Virus record (IMG/VR): IMGVR_UViG_3300046011_008436
Coordinates: 1-20,647 of that record
Source of the DNA: a virus
Length of the DNA stretch: 20,647 nt
Direction: 5' to 3' (one strand)
Shown: piece by piece, positions 12,195-17,750 of the stretch
Layout of the letters: every line of letters begins with the position of its first letter
How positions within the stretch are numbered: the stretch's first letter is position 1
Notes under the pieces: model-generated
Database searches by the model: none
Seen by the model: the letters and a program-made list of their open reading frames with translations, nothing else
Told to the model about the DNA's origin: nothing
Position numbers and translations under genes: made by a program

Positions 12195-12223
12195 ATTTTA
12201 CCCCAAACCGCTAACCTGTTCAA
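12195..12223 (-). promoter_or_regulatory. Minus-strand promoter with the motif inside the spacer
   Basis: Read on the minus strand: TTGAAC (12223-12218), 17 bp, TAAAAT (12200-12195). GTTTGGGGT (12208-12200) fills the spacer end and shares the -10's first T, exactly as at 9703-9731. Drives the helix-turn-helix pair, with a leader of about 70 bases containing the heptamers. Further motif copies at 12236-12244 (reverse), 12305-12313 (forward) and a variant at 12270. Confidence 0.65.
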
Positions 12224-12326
12224 CCTCAGATTTTTACCCCAAACCGCGGAAATTAGGTTAGTCGCTTAAGTTTGGGTGTTGCGGGGACTGCTACAGTTAG
12301 TTCAGTTTGGGGTCAGGAATCTGGCC

Positions 12327-12356
12327 TTGATTTTACATGATGTGGAGAAGTATAAT
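12327..12356 (+). promoter_or_regulatory. Strong promoter, twin of 10921-10950
   Basis: TTGATT (12327-12332), 18 bp, TATAAT (12351-12356), with GTGGAGAAGTATAATTGGCGC matching the 10921 promoter. Motif copy 12305-12313 lies just upstream. It is divergent from the minus-strand promoter and faces a long region without a recognisable gene. Confidence 0.75.
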
Positions 12357-12390
12357 TGGCGCAGACTAGTACTAGAAACGAATTTTGAGG

Positions 12391-12540
12391 TTGACTCGGT
12401 TTCGTACTGGCGGGCGCAGAGATAATACTGATGTTGTTTCGATTTTGCACTAGGGCGCGTAGATAATTTTGCGCTTGTTTCACTTTTTCACTGGGGCGCG
12501 TGGCAAGCTTAAAATTGTTTCGTCGATTTACTACTCAGGC
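12391..12540. repeat. Four degenerate direct repeats of about 40 bp
   Basis: The unit has TTGTTTC, then about 10 bases, CACT.GGGCGCG and (in two copies) TAGATAAT. TTTC ends at 12403, 12440, 12481 and 12521 (spacing 37, 41, 40). Copies differ by many bases. It lies between the promoter and the 9-bp array and marks the start of the compositionally different module. No gene. Confidence 0.65.
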
Positions 12541-12573
12541 GCGGCGAAGCCGCGCTGGCCCGGAGGGCCAAAC

Positions 12574-12735
12574 GTCAAAAACGTCAAAAACGTCAAAAAC
12601 GTCAAAAACGTCAAAAACGTCAAAAACGTCAAAAACGTCAAAAACGTCAAAAACGTCAAAAACGTCAAAAACGCCAAAAACGTCAAAAACGTCAAAAACG
12701 TCAAAAACGCCAAAAACATCAAAAACATCAAAAAC
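12574..12735. repeat. 9-bp tandem array, 18 copies
   Basis: GTCAAAAAC repeated 18 times without gaps; copies at 12673 and 12709 read GCC, and the last two (12718, 12727) read ATC. Because the period is a multiple of three, several frames stay open through it on both strands, giving low-complexity reading frames that I regard as artefacts. The preceding GCGCGGCGAAGCCGCGC (about 12540-12555) is a hairpin. Confidence 0.95.
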
Positions 12736-13437
12736 ATGGATGCGAATGATTCTCACTAACTTCCTGGAAAACAACAAATCCACATTGTCTCACGCCGGCG
12801 GTAGGCTTGTCAATAACTCTAGAGGGTTATTTACAAAAAACTTTTTTCGTGGTAGCCATAAGAAAAACTTATAGCCATATAAAAAAATTTCATAGGCCGG
12901 CCTGGTGGATAGTATTTTTCTAGTGCTGTCAAATAAAATTTTTCTATAGCAAAAAACGCTTGTAAGTCCTTGATTCTAAAGGGATTTCCTAGAATCGACG
13001 TTCTAGTGCTGTCCTATGTCCTACCATCAGGAAACGGGAAAACGCCTTAAAACGCCTTAAAACGCCTTAAAACGGCATGTGCGAAAAAACAACACTTTTT
13101 TGCAGGAAGTTTGACTGTTAGCGTTTTTCGTGCTAGTGAAAAATCGCGGTTGACTACCTGCCAAATATCGTGCTATTCGTGTGTATGAAAAATAATTGTT
13201 GCGCTTGGCCGGATAGTGTGTTATCGCGTACACGTCTAAAGACTAAAAAGAGGCCGAAAAGAAAAAAGCCTTTAAAATCAAGGACTTAAAAATTTTTCAA
13301 AATATCTTCAAAATTTTTTCAAAACCGCTTGACGGTGTTAGTAGGAGTCTGGATAATTCATCCCATCGAAACAGCAACAGCAAGGCCAGGCCGGAAGGCC
13401 ACCGGGATAATTTTGTCCTCATTGATTGGAGTTTGAA
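12736..13437. other. Gene-free stretch with repeats and inverted repeats, origin-like
   Basis: No supported gene in 700 bases. Contents: direct repeat TTCTAGTGCTGTC at 12918-12930 and 13001-13013; inverted repeat GATTCTA..TAGAATC (12972-12995); AAGTCCTTGATT (12964-12975) repeated inverted at 13276-13287, extending to 17 of 18 bases; three tandem copies of AACGCCTTAA (13041-13070); hairpin GCG.TTTTC/GAAAA.CGC near 13120-13147; TTGACT at 13150 without a good -10; a T/A-rich run with three TTTTTCAAAA-like blocks (13289-13325). Short iterons plus an A/T-rich block would suit a replication origin, but no DnaA box is apparent. Confidence 0.5.
13329..13357 (+). promoter_or_regulatory. Promoter before the 13438 gene
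   Basis: TTGACG (13329-13334), 17 bp, GATAAT (13352-13357). AAAACCGCTTG in front is shared with the promoter at 15921 (AAAAACCGCTTG), so both belong to the same module style. Confidence 0.6.
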
Positions 13438-13635
13438 ATGATTGAAGTAATGGTTAATGGTAAATGGTTTGCAGTTCGTCAATCTTGCGGGATTTACCAG
13501 AAAATGATCTACGTAGAGTCTGGACACGGCATTTATTCCGGTTTTGATGAACTGTCCAGTATTCAAGGTTGGAAATTGGATGGGGAAATATCCAATCATG
13601 AAACTTGTAAAAAATTGCTTGAATTCAATTGGTGA
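13438..13635 (+). CDS. Hypothetical protein, 65 aa
   Basis: ATG 13438 with TTGGAG eight bases upstream; an in-frame TTG at 13426 is part of that ribosome site. MIEVMVNGKWFAVRQSCGIY, then YVESGHGIYSGFDELSSIQGWKL and NHETCKKLLEFNW. Small, mixed alpha/beta, two cysteines. Leucine is TTG/CTT/CTG rather than CTA. No family recognised. First gene of the module. Confidence 0.65.
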   Translation: MIEVMVNGKWFAVRQSCGIYQKMIYVESGHGIYSGFDELSSIQGWKLDGEISNHETCKKLLEFNW

Positions 13636-13646
13636 ATTAATCAGTT

Positions 13647-13712
13647 ATTCCGGCTTATTAATTAGGCCGGAATGGCGGATTAGATTCTAATCCGATTCCC
13701 GTTTTTAAATCT
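13647..13712 (+). terminator. Two hairpins after the 13438 gene
   Basis: ATTCCGGC (13647-13654) with GCCGGAAT (13666-13673), then GGATTAG (13677-13683) with CTAATCC (13687-13693), followed by CCGTTTTTAAATC. The second, with the T-run, may terminate transcription. Confidence 0.6.
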
Positions 13713-13727
13713 TTTGGAGTAAATAGC

Positions 13728-14150
13728 ATGGCCGAATCTAGCAAAAAACCTGCAAATTGGACCGCAGAACAGACTATCGCACTGGTTGCCGCATGGGATG
13801 CCGTGGGCCGCGATAACAAGCGAATTGACGAAGTAGCGGCAAAGATGAGGCGGACTCCTGCGTCCTGTCGCATGAAGCTTGTTCGGGAAGGCTTGTATCA
13901 AAAAGCGGAAAATCTGACAAAAACGGGGGAAAGCGTAATTTCCCGCGAGGAATTGGCTGATTCTATCGCCGCCTATCTGCCCGATACCGTTTCTGATGAC
14001 GTTAGCAGCCTCGCCAGGACGAATAAGCGAATTCTCAAAGCAATCAAAAAATTGCTGGATGAAAACGCTCAATTCCGGAAAGCGGCAATGGAATCTTTCG
14101 AGACTGACGCGGAAACCGTGGAAACGGAAAACCCGGAATTGGCTGATTAA
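13728..14150 (+). CDS. Myb/SANT-like DNA-binding protein, 140 aa
   Basis: ATG 13728 with TTGGAGTAAATAGC in front, the same leader as the 15420 gene. Residues 11-58 (NWTAEQTIALVAAWDAVG, then IDEVAAKMRRTPASCRMKL) form a Myb/SANT-like three-helix domain, with the Trp and RT..SC.MKL recognition helix typical of such phage and bacterial proteins. Then a helical region (REELADSIAAYLPD, LARTNKRILKAIKKLLDENAQFRKA) that may form a coiled coil, and an acidic tail (DAETVETENPELAD). Probably a dimeric regulator of this module. The codon use (GCC, CGC, TTG) differs from core genes. A terminator follows 8 bases after the stop. Confidence 0.75.
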   Translation: MAESSKKPANWTAEQTIALVAAWDAVGRDNKRIDEVAAKMRRTPASCRMKLVREGLYQKAENLTKTGESVISREELADSIAAYLPDTVSDDVSSLARTNKRILKAIKKLLDENAQFRKAAMESFETDAETVETENPELAD

Positions 14151-14157
14151 TTAATCC

Positions 14158-14184
14158 ACGCCGGGGCAATTCCCGGCGTTTTAG
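14158..14184 (+). terminator. Rho-independent terminator
   Basis: ACGCCGGG (14158-14165) pairs with CCCGGCGT (14172-14179), 6-base loop, followed by TTTTA. Just after the Myb-like gene. Confidence 0.85.
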
Positions 14185-14193
14185 GAAATCAAA

Positions 14194-14274
14194 ATGCGCT
14201 TATCAGTATTTGTGGCGATTGTTTCGTGTCTTAGTTTTATCACGGCATTAATCAATTTTTTCTGTAAAGGTTAA
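14194..14274 (+). CDS. Membrane peptide, 26 aa
   Basis: ATG 14194 with AGGA nine bases before. MRLSVFVAIVSCLSFITALI then NFFCKG: one hydrophobic span with a basic first residue, two cysteines, consistent with a small inner-membrane peptide or lipoprotein-like leader. It ends three bases before the next start, whose ribosome site (AAAGG) lies in its last codons. Role unknown. Confidence 0.45.
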   Translation: MRLSVFVAIVSCLSFITALINFFCKG

Positions 14275-14277
14275 CCA

Positions 14278-14541
14278 ATGGAAATCTTGCCATACTTAGG
14301 AATTATGCTATTGACTGCCGGAAGTGTAGGCATTCGAGTTGCGCAGCAATTAAACGTAACCCGTGGATACTTTATTAGGGCATTCTTTACAAGTTACGTG
14401 TTCACGGCATTTGATGCCTTAGTCGTTGGAGTGTATGCAAAGTTAATGCTAGACGGCGACTATATCAAATTGATATTCGCCGGTACTGGTTCCGCATTAG
14501 GTGGACTAATTGCAATGTTTTTTTATAGGAAATCGAAATAA
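14278..14541 (+). CDS. Integral membrane protein, 87 aa
   Basis: ATG 14278 with AAAGG upstream. Three probable spans: 5-18 (PYLGIMLLTAGSVG), about 34-56 (RAFFTSYVFTAFDALVVGVYA) and 63-82 (YIKLIFAGTGSALGGLIAMFF), ending in a basic tail (YRKSK). Size and topology would fit a holin-like protein, but no lysin is next to it and I do not recognise the family. Its stop overlaps the exonuclease ATG (TAATG), so the two are translated together. Confidence 0.7.
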   Translation: MEILPYLGIMLLTAGSVGIRVAQQLNVTRGYFIRAFFTSYVFTAFDALVVGVYAKLMLDGDYIKLIFAGTGSALGGLIAMFFYRKSK

Positions 14542-15245
14542 TGGCAAAGAAGGCATGGTATTTGCTGGTTGATACCGAGACTACCCTATCGGGGCGCGTG
14601 GTTGATTTTGGCGCCATTATCGTTGATAGAAATGGGGAAATTCATAAAAGAATCGCCGTATTAATCAAGGGCATTTTCGGCGTGGAAGAATTGTTTTTTG
14701 ATGTTAATTCCAAAGACGAAATTTGGACAAAACGCGGATTGGAGAAACGGAATCAGAATTACGTGGAACATTTGAATAATGGAACACGAATGCTTGCGAG
14801 TGTATCGGCCATTAATAAATGGCTTATGCAAGCAATGATAACTTATTCTCCAAGTGTAACCGCTTTCAATCTTGCTTTTGACAAAGACAAATGCCAAAAA
14901 ACCGGAATTGACTTGTCCATCTTTACCGATCAATTCTGTTTATGGCACGCCGCTATCGGTCACTTTGGGAGCACGAAAGCCTTTCGAGCGTTTGTTTTGG
15001 ATAATCATTGTATTAATCCGCCCACGGAATTGCGCAATTGCACGTATCAAACTAACGCGGAAGTAATGGCGTCTTTTCTTTCCGGTGGCATGTTGCCCCC
15101 GGAGCCACATACATCTATCGAGGATTGTATTGATTATGAATTGCCGATTTTGAGAGCCATTCTCAAGCGCAAAAAATGGCGTGAAAAAATCAAACCTTAT
15201 AACTGGCGGGATTATCAATTGCGTCATGGGTTTATCGCCAAGTAG
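14541..15245 (+). CDS. DEDDh 3'-5' exonuclease (DnaQ-like)
   Basis: 234 residues. ExoI motif VD11-T-E13-T; ExoII N110-LAF-D114; ExoIII H190 followed by D195 (PHTSIEDCIDYE), i.e. the DEDDh acidic set plus general-base His that bind two metals and remove nucleotides from 3' ends. Core length is normal for a stand-alone exonuclease; the C-terminal tail is basic (KRKKWREKIKPYNWRDYQLR), useful for nucleic-acid binding. Substrate (DNA or RNA) cannot be told. Leucine is mainly TTG, unlike core phage genes. The TAG stop is inside the first unit of the 10-bp array. Confidence 0.85.
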   Translation: MAKKAWYLLVDTETTLSGRVVDFGAIIVDRNGEIHKRIAVLIKGIFGVEELFFDVNSKDEIWTKRGLEKRNQNYVEHLNNGTRMLASVSAINKWLMQAMITYSPSVTAFNLAFDKDKCQKTGIDLSIFTDQFCLWHAAIGHFGSTKAFRAFVLDNHCINPPTELRNCTYQTNAEVMASFLSGGMLPPEPHTSIEDCIDYELPILRAILKRKKWREKIKPYNWRDYQLRHGFIAK

Positions 15246-15391
15246 CACCCCGTAGCACCCCGTAGCACCCCGTAGCACCCCGTAGCACCCCGTAGCACCC
15301 CGTAGCACCCCGTAGCACCCCGTAGCACCCCGTAGCACCCCGTAGCACCCCGTAGCACCCCGTAGCACCCCGTAGCACCCCGTAGCACCCC
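15242..15391. repeat. 10-bp tandem array (GTAGCACCCC), 15 perfect copies
   Basis: Begins at the exonuclease stop codon and runs to 15391 without a visible mismatch. Low-complexity reading frames on the minus strand across it (repeating GATGCYGVLR) are probably artefacts. It separates the exonuclease from the 15420 gene. Confidence 0.97.
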
Positions 15392-15419
15392 CGTTTTTCA
15401 ATTTTTTGGAGCAAATAGC

Positions 15420-15704
15420 ATGAACAAGCAACTTTTTGAGATGCACAATGATTGCAAGGTTTATCATTTTCCCGTGTACGGTGTAACCGTAGCAATCAAG
15501 GAAGCGTGTAAGAACGGCGACTTTCTACACTTTGCCATCGCACAATGCAGCAATGGCGATACCTACAGCAAAAAACGCGGAAAACAAGCGGTAATTGCCG
15601 CGTGGAATTGTGGGGAAGTGTTAGCCATCAGAAAGGGAAAACTGCAAAGCATGAAAAAACACGCGAAAAGTATCGCGGCATTTTTCGGCAATGGGACGAA
15701 GTGA
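15420..15704 (+). CDS. Hypothetical basic protein, 94 aa
   Basis: ATG 15420 with TTGGAGCAAATAGC, matching the leader at 13713-13727. MNKQLFEMHNDCKVYHFPVY, a beta-rich start, then LHFAIAQCSNGDTYSKKRGKQAV and a strongly basic C-terminus (IRKGKLQSMKKHAKSIAAFF). Four cysteines in all. Likely binds nucleic acid given its charge, but this is weak. No family recognised. Confidence 0.65.
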   Translation: MNKQLFEMHNDCKVYHFPVYGVTVAIKEACKNGDFLHFAIAQCSNGDTYSKKRGKQAVIAAWNCGEVLAIRKGKLQSMKKHAKSIAAFFGNGTK

Positions 15705-15716
15705 TTAACTAACCGG

Positions 15717-15745
15717 AATTCGCCCACTTATTAGGTGGGCGAATT
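15717..15745. terminator. Perfect 11-bp hairpin after the 15420 gene
   Basis: AATTCGCCCAC (15717-15727) with GTGGGCGAATT (15735-15745), 7-base loop; followed by AATAAAATG rather than a T-run, so termination is uncertain. Confidence 0.6.
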
Positions 15746-15751
15746 AATAAA

Positions 15752-15910
15752 ATGACAGTCGCCGAATTGATTGAAGTATTGCAAAGCGAGCCTATAGACT
15801 CACAAGTCTATTTTATAATTACTAACTCCGAAGGCACTACGGAAAAGTTAGCAGATATTGATATAATCCATTTTGAGGACAATACTACCGCTTTTTATTT
15901 ATACAGGTAG
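15752..15910 (+). CDS. Small protein of the MTVxELIExL type, 52 aa
   Basis: ATG 15752 just after the hairpin; the ribosome site is poor. MTVAELIEVLQSEPIDSQVY followed by FIITNSEGTTEKLADIDIIH and FEDNTTAFYLYR. The opening (MTV.ELIE.LQ..P.D..V) and the strand pattern match short proteins common in phages and mobile elements; their function is unknown. Previously easy to miss because of length. Confidence 0.6.
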   Translation: MTVAELIEVLQSEPIDSQVYFIITNSEGTTEKLADIDIIHFEDNTTAFYLYR

Positions 15911-15920
15911 AAAAAACCGC

Positions 15921-15961
15921 TTGCAAAGTGTACGGAAAGCCCAATAGAATATCGGCTTTCC
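15921..15961 (+). promoter_or_regulatory. Promoter with operator-like inverted repeat
   Basis: TTGCAA (15921-15926), 18 bp, TAGAAT (15945-15950), preceded by AAAAACCGC as at 13321. A perfect inverted repeat, GGAAAGCC (15934-15941) and GGCTTTCC (15954-15961), brackets the -10, as a repressor site would. It could instead be a hairpin ending the 15752 transcript. Confidence 0.45.
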
Positions 15962-15978
15962 AATACAGGATGAATGAG

Positions 15979-16080
15979 ATGAAAAAAATACTTGCTTTTT
16001 CCGAATATCAGCGGATTAATTTTTACAAAACCCGTCGGGTATCTTTTTATCAAATTTTAATCGACGTAATTTTCCGGTAA
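15979..16080 (+). CDS. Possible basic peptide, 33 aa
   Basis: ATG 15979 with AGGA eight bases upstream (an in-frame ATG at 15970 overlaps it). MKKILAFSEYQRINFYKTRR then VSFYQILIDVIFR. Basic and aromatic. Sits behind the 15921 promoter, which supports it. No known family. Confidence 0.4.
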   Translation: MKKILAFSEYQRINFYKTRRVSFYQILIDVIFR

Positions 16081-16088
16081 AAAATACT

Positions 16089-16128
16089 TGACAAAATCGC
16101 GGAAACCCGCTACACCGCGATTTTGTCA
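16089..16128. repeat. Perfect 13-bp inverted repeat near the module's right edge
   Basis: TGACAAAATCGCG (16089-16101) and CGCGATTTTGTCA (16116-16128), 14-base loop, then GTTGTTTC. Could be a terminator, operator or recombination site. From here to 16247 I see no gene; GCGCGCGG at about 16200-16206 is locally GC-rich. Confidence 0.7.
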
Positions 16129-16247
16129 GTTGTTTCACTTTTATCACTTCCGGGGGCGGTTATCAGACTTTTCATTTTGCATAGACGTATCGCACACCCG
16201 CGCGCGGTAAATTAGAAATTTTCTAGAAAGAGATTATAAGTGTGCTG

Positions 16248-16322
16248 ACCCCAAACTGTAAATATTGTTAGTTTGTTCTAGTTAAAAATAGGCTTGATTT
16301 TATATTCGTATTATTGTAGAAT
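16248..16322 (+). promoter_or_regulatory. Packaging-module promoter with upstream motif
   Basis: Reverse motif ACCCCAAAC (16248-16256), then TTGATT (16294-16299), 17 bp, TAGAAT (16317-16322). GGCTTGATTTTATA matches the promoters at 19055 and 12327. Core-style sequence resumes around 16215 (TTTCTAGAAAG). Confidence 0.7.
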
Positions 16323-16360
16323 GCACTAACAGTTAAAAATTCTACTACCAAAAGAAGGCC

Positions 16361-16807
16361 ATGTCAACCAACGAAATAGTTCCCATCTCCCCTGAGTCTC
16401 TAGAAATAATGCAAGTGTACCTTAGCACTCAGTCAATCGCTGAAACTGCTAGGCGTTTAGGTATACATGATACTCTAGTGTCACAATATTTAAATAAGCC
16501 CGAAGTTAAAAGATACCTAGACCACGTATACCTAAGTAGCGGGTACCGAAATAGGGATAAGATAGCAGAAGTTATGGACTCGGTTATCGAGACTAAACTC
16601 TCTGAGATGGTAGAAACTGGTCTAGGTAGTACTAAAGATATTGCAGACTTGCTGACGCTAGCTCATAAGATGCGTATGGACGAATTAAAGGCTATTACGG
16701 AATACGAAAAAGCTAAAGAAGGTTCTAGTATCAAAAAGCAAACCAATATTCAAATCAACAATAACCAGCCTAATTACTCAGACTTACTTGGAAAACTGTT
16801 AGGCTAA
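16361..16807 (+). CDS. terS: Terminase small subunit
   Basis: 148 residues. N-terminal helix-turn-helix at about 25-55 (SIAETARRLGIHDTLVSQYL then NKPEVKRYLDHVYLS), the fold by which small terminases recognise the packaging site. Then helices RNRDKIAEVMDSVIETKLSE and TKDIADLLTLAHKMRMDELK, the oligomerisation region, and an N/Q-rich tail ending SDLLGKLLG. It forms a ring that presents phage DNA to the large terminase. Length and layout are normal, and terL is 0.95 kb downstream in the same direction. ATG 16361 has AAGAAGG nearby as ribosome site. Confidence 0.82.
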   Translation: MSTNEIVPISPESLEIMQVYLSTQSIAETARRLGIHDTLVSQYLNKPEVKRYLDHVYLSSGYRNRDKIAEVMDSVIETKLSEMVETGLGSTKDIADLLTLAHKMRMDELKAITEYEKAKEGSSIKKQTNIQINNNQPNYSDLLGKLLG

Positions 16808-16850
16808 TTAAAAACTACTAGCCTACTAAGGCTAATTTAAGGAGAAATAA

Positions 16851-17684
16851 ATGAGCTTCCCAATTTTTAGAAATTCATACGAGTGGACTACTGTAACTAC
16901 TAGTGGTGAAAACATTCGTGCCACTAACCGCAAAACCGGCGAAACCTTCACAGGTACTCTAGCCGCTTTCGATGAACTAATGAACGATAGACTAGAAGGT
17001 ATCGGTCTAGTTGCCCAGTCTACTATTCCCGTCGGCATCGCCCCAAGTGGTTCAGTTGCCCCTAATGGAGCTATTACTCTAGGTACTGCTCTACCAGTTG
17101 TATACTCTAGTGGTATTTGGCTAGCTCTACCTGCCGATGCTGCTTATACTGATGCCCCAGCTGGAACCTATTGGTGTGTAATGTCTAGCACTACTGTTGG
17201 TACTGTATACGACGAAGTACTAGTTGGTGTTCCTACTGTTCCTAGTGCTCCTACAGCAATCGTAGATGCTCGCGAAGCTACTAACTATACCGGCGTTACT
17301 ACTGAAGTCGCTCTAGTTACTGCTACTGTAGCTGGTGGACTAGTCGGTGCTAACGGTTCCATCAAGATTAACTTCGCTGGATCGCAGAACTCTTCTGCTG
17401 GTGCTAAGACCTATGTAGTTAAGGGTGGAGCAGGAACCTGGCTATCTAGCGCTGCTACTACAACCGCTTCAGCTCTATACGACTTTACTGTTGGTAACCG
17501 CGGTAGCGCTGCTGTTAACTTTAGTACTGGCGTAAACGCTAATGGCCTAGGTGCTCGTGGTTTCCTAGCAACTACTGTAGATACTGCTAGCAACTTCAAC
17601 GTTACTTTCAACGCTACTCTAGCCGTTGCTACTGACTACGTTCTTTATGAGCACGTAGAAGTCCTAGTAGCCCCCAAACTGTAA
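16851..17684 (+). CDS. Virion surface/fibre-like structural protein
   Basis: 277 residues, ATG 16851 with AAGGAGAAATAA. Residues 1-50 (YEWTTVTTSGENIRATNRKT) may be the virion attachment part. Residues 55-125 carry the pattern IPVGIAPSGSVAPNGAITLG, TALPVVYSSGIWLALPA and YWCVMSSTTVGTVY, a module I associate with phage head-fibre or tail-appendage proteins. The C-terminal 140 residues are Thr/Ala/Gly-rich beta sequence, like a jelly-roll trimer. No enzyme motif. Its place between terS and terL is unusual. A C-run variant of the motif overlaps the last codons (17671-17679). Confidence 0.65.
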   Translation: MSFPIFRNSYEWTTVTTSGENIRATNRKTGETFTGTLAAFDELMNDRLEGIGLVAQSTIPVGIAPSGSVAPNGAITLGTALPVVYSSGIWLALPADAAYTDAPAGTYWCVMSSTTVGTVYDEVLVGVPTVPSAPTAIVDAREATNYTGVTTEVALVTATVAGGLVGANGSIKINFAGSQNSSAGAKTYVVKGGAGTWLSSAATTTASALYDFTVGNRGSAAVNFSTGVNANGLGARGFLATTVDTASNFNVTFNATLAVATDYVLYEHVEVLVAPKL

Positions 17685-17692
17685 AAACTTAG

Positions 17693-17721
17693 TAGGCCGG
17701 TGATTTATATGCACCAGCCTA
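17693..17721 (+). terminator. Hairpin between the fibre-like gene and terL
   Basis: TAGGC.GGTG (17693-17702) pairs with CACC.GCCTA (17712-17721) with one mismatch; no clear T-run, so it may only attenuate transcription. A smaller TAGCCT/AGGCTA hairpin lies before the fibre-like gene (16819-16834). Confidence 0.45.
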
Positions 17722-17750
17722 TTAACCTTTAATACGCGGAAATTATACTA

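Noticed and set aside
12574-12735. CRISPR array
   Set aside because: Units are 9 bp with no unique spacers and no cas genes nearby; the same applies to the 7-bp and 10-bp arrays.
12469-12874. Long low-complexity reading frames (KNV, KTS, FDV, FLT repeats) on both strands
   Set aside because: The 9-bp period keeps several frames open at once; there is no good ribosome site or domain, so they are products of the array.
13680-14072. 130-codon minus-strand frame opposite the Myb-like gene
   Set aside because: The plus strand has a ribosome site, a recognisable domain and a following terminator; the minus frame has none.
14940-15495. Minus-strand frames with GATGCYGVLR repeats
   Set aside because: They cross the 10-bp array and the well-supported exonuclease gene on the other strand.
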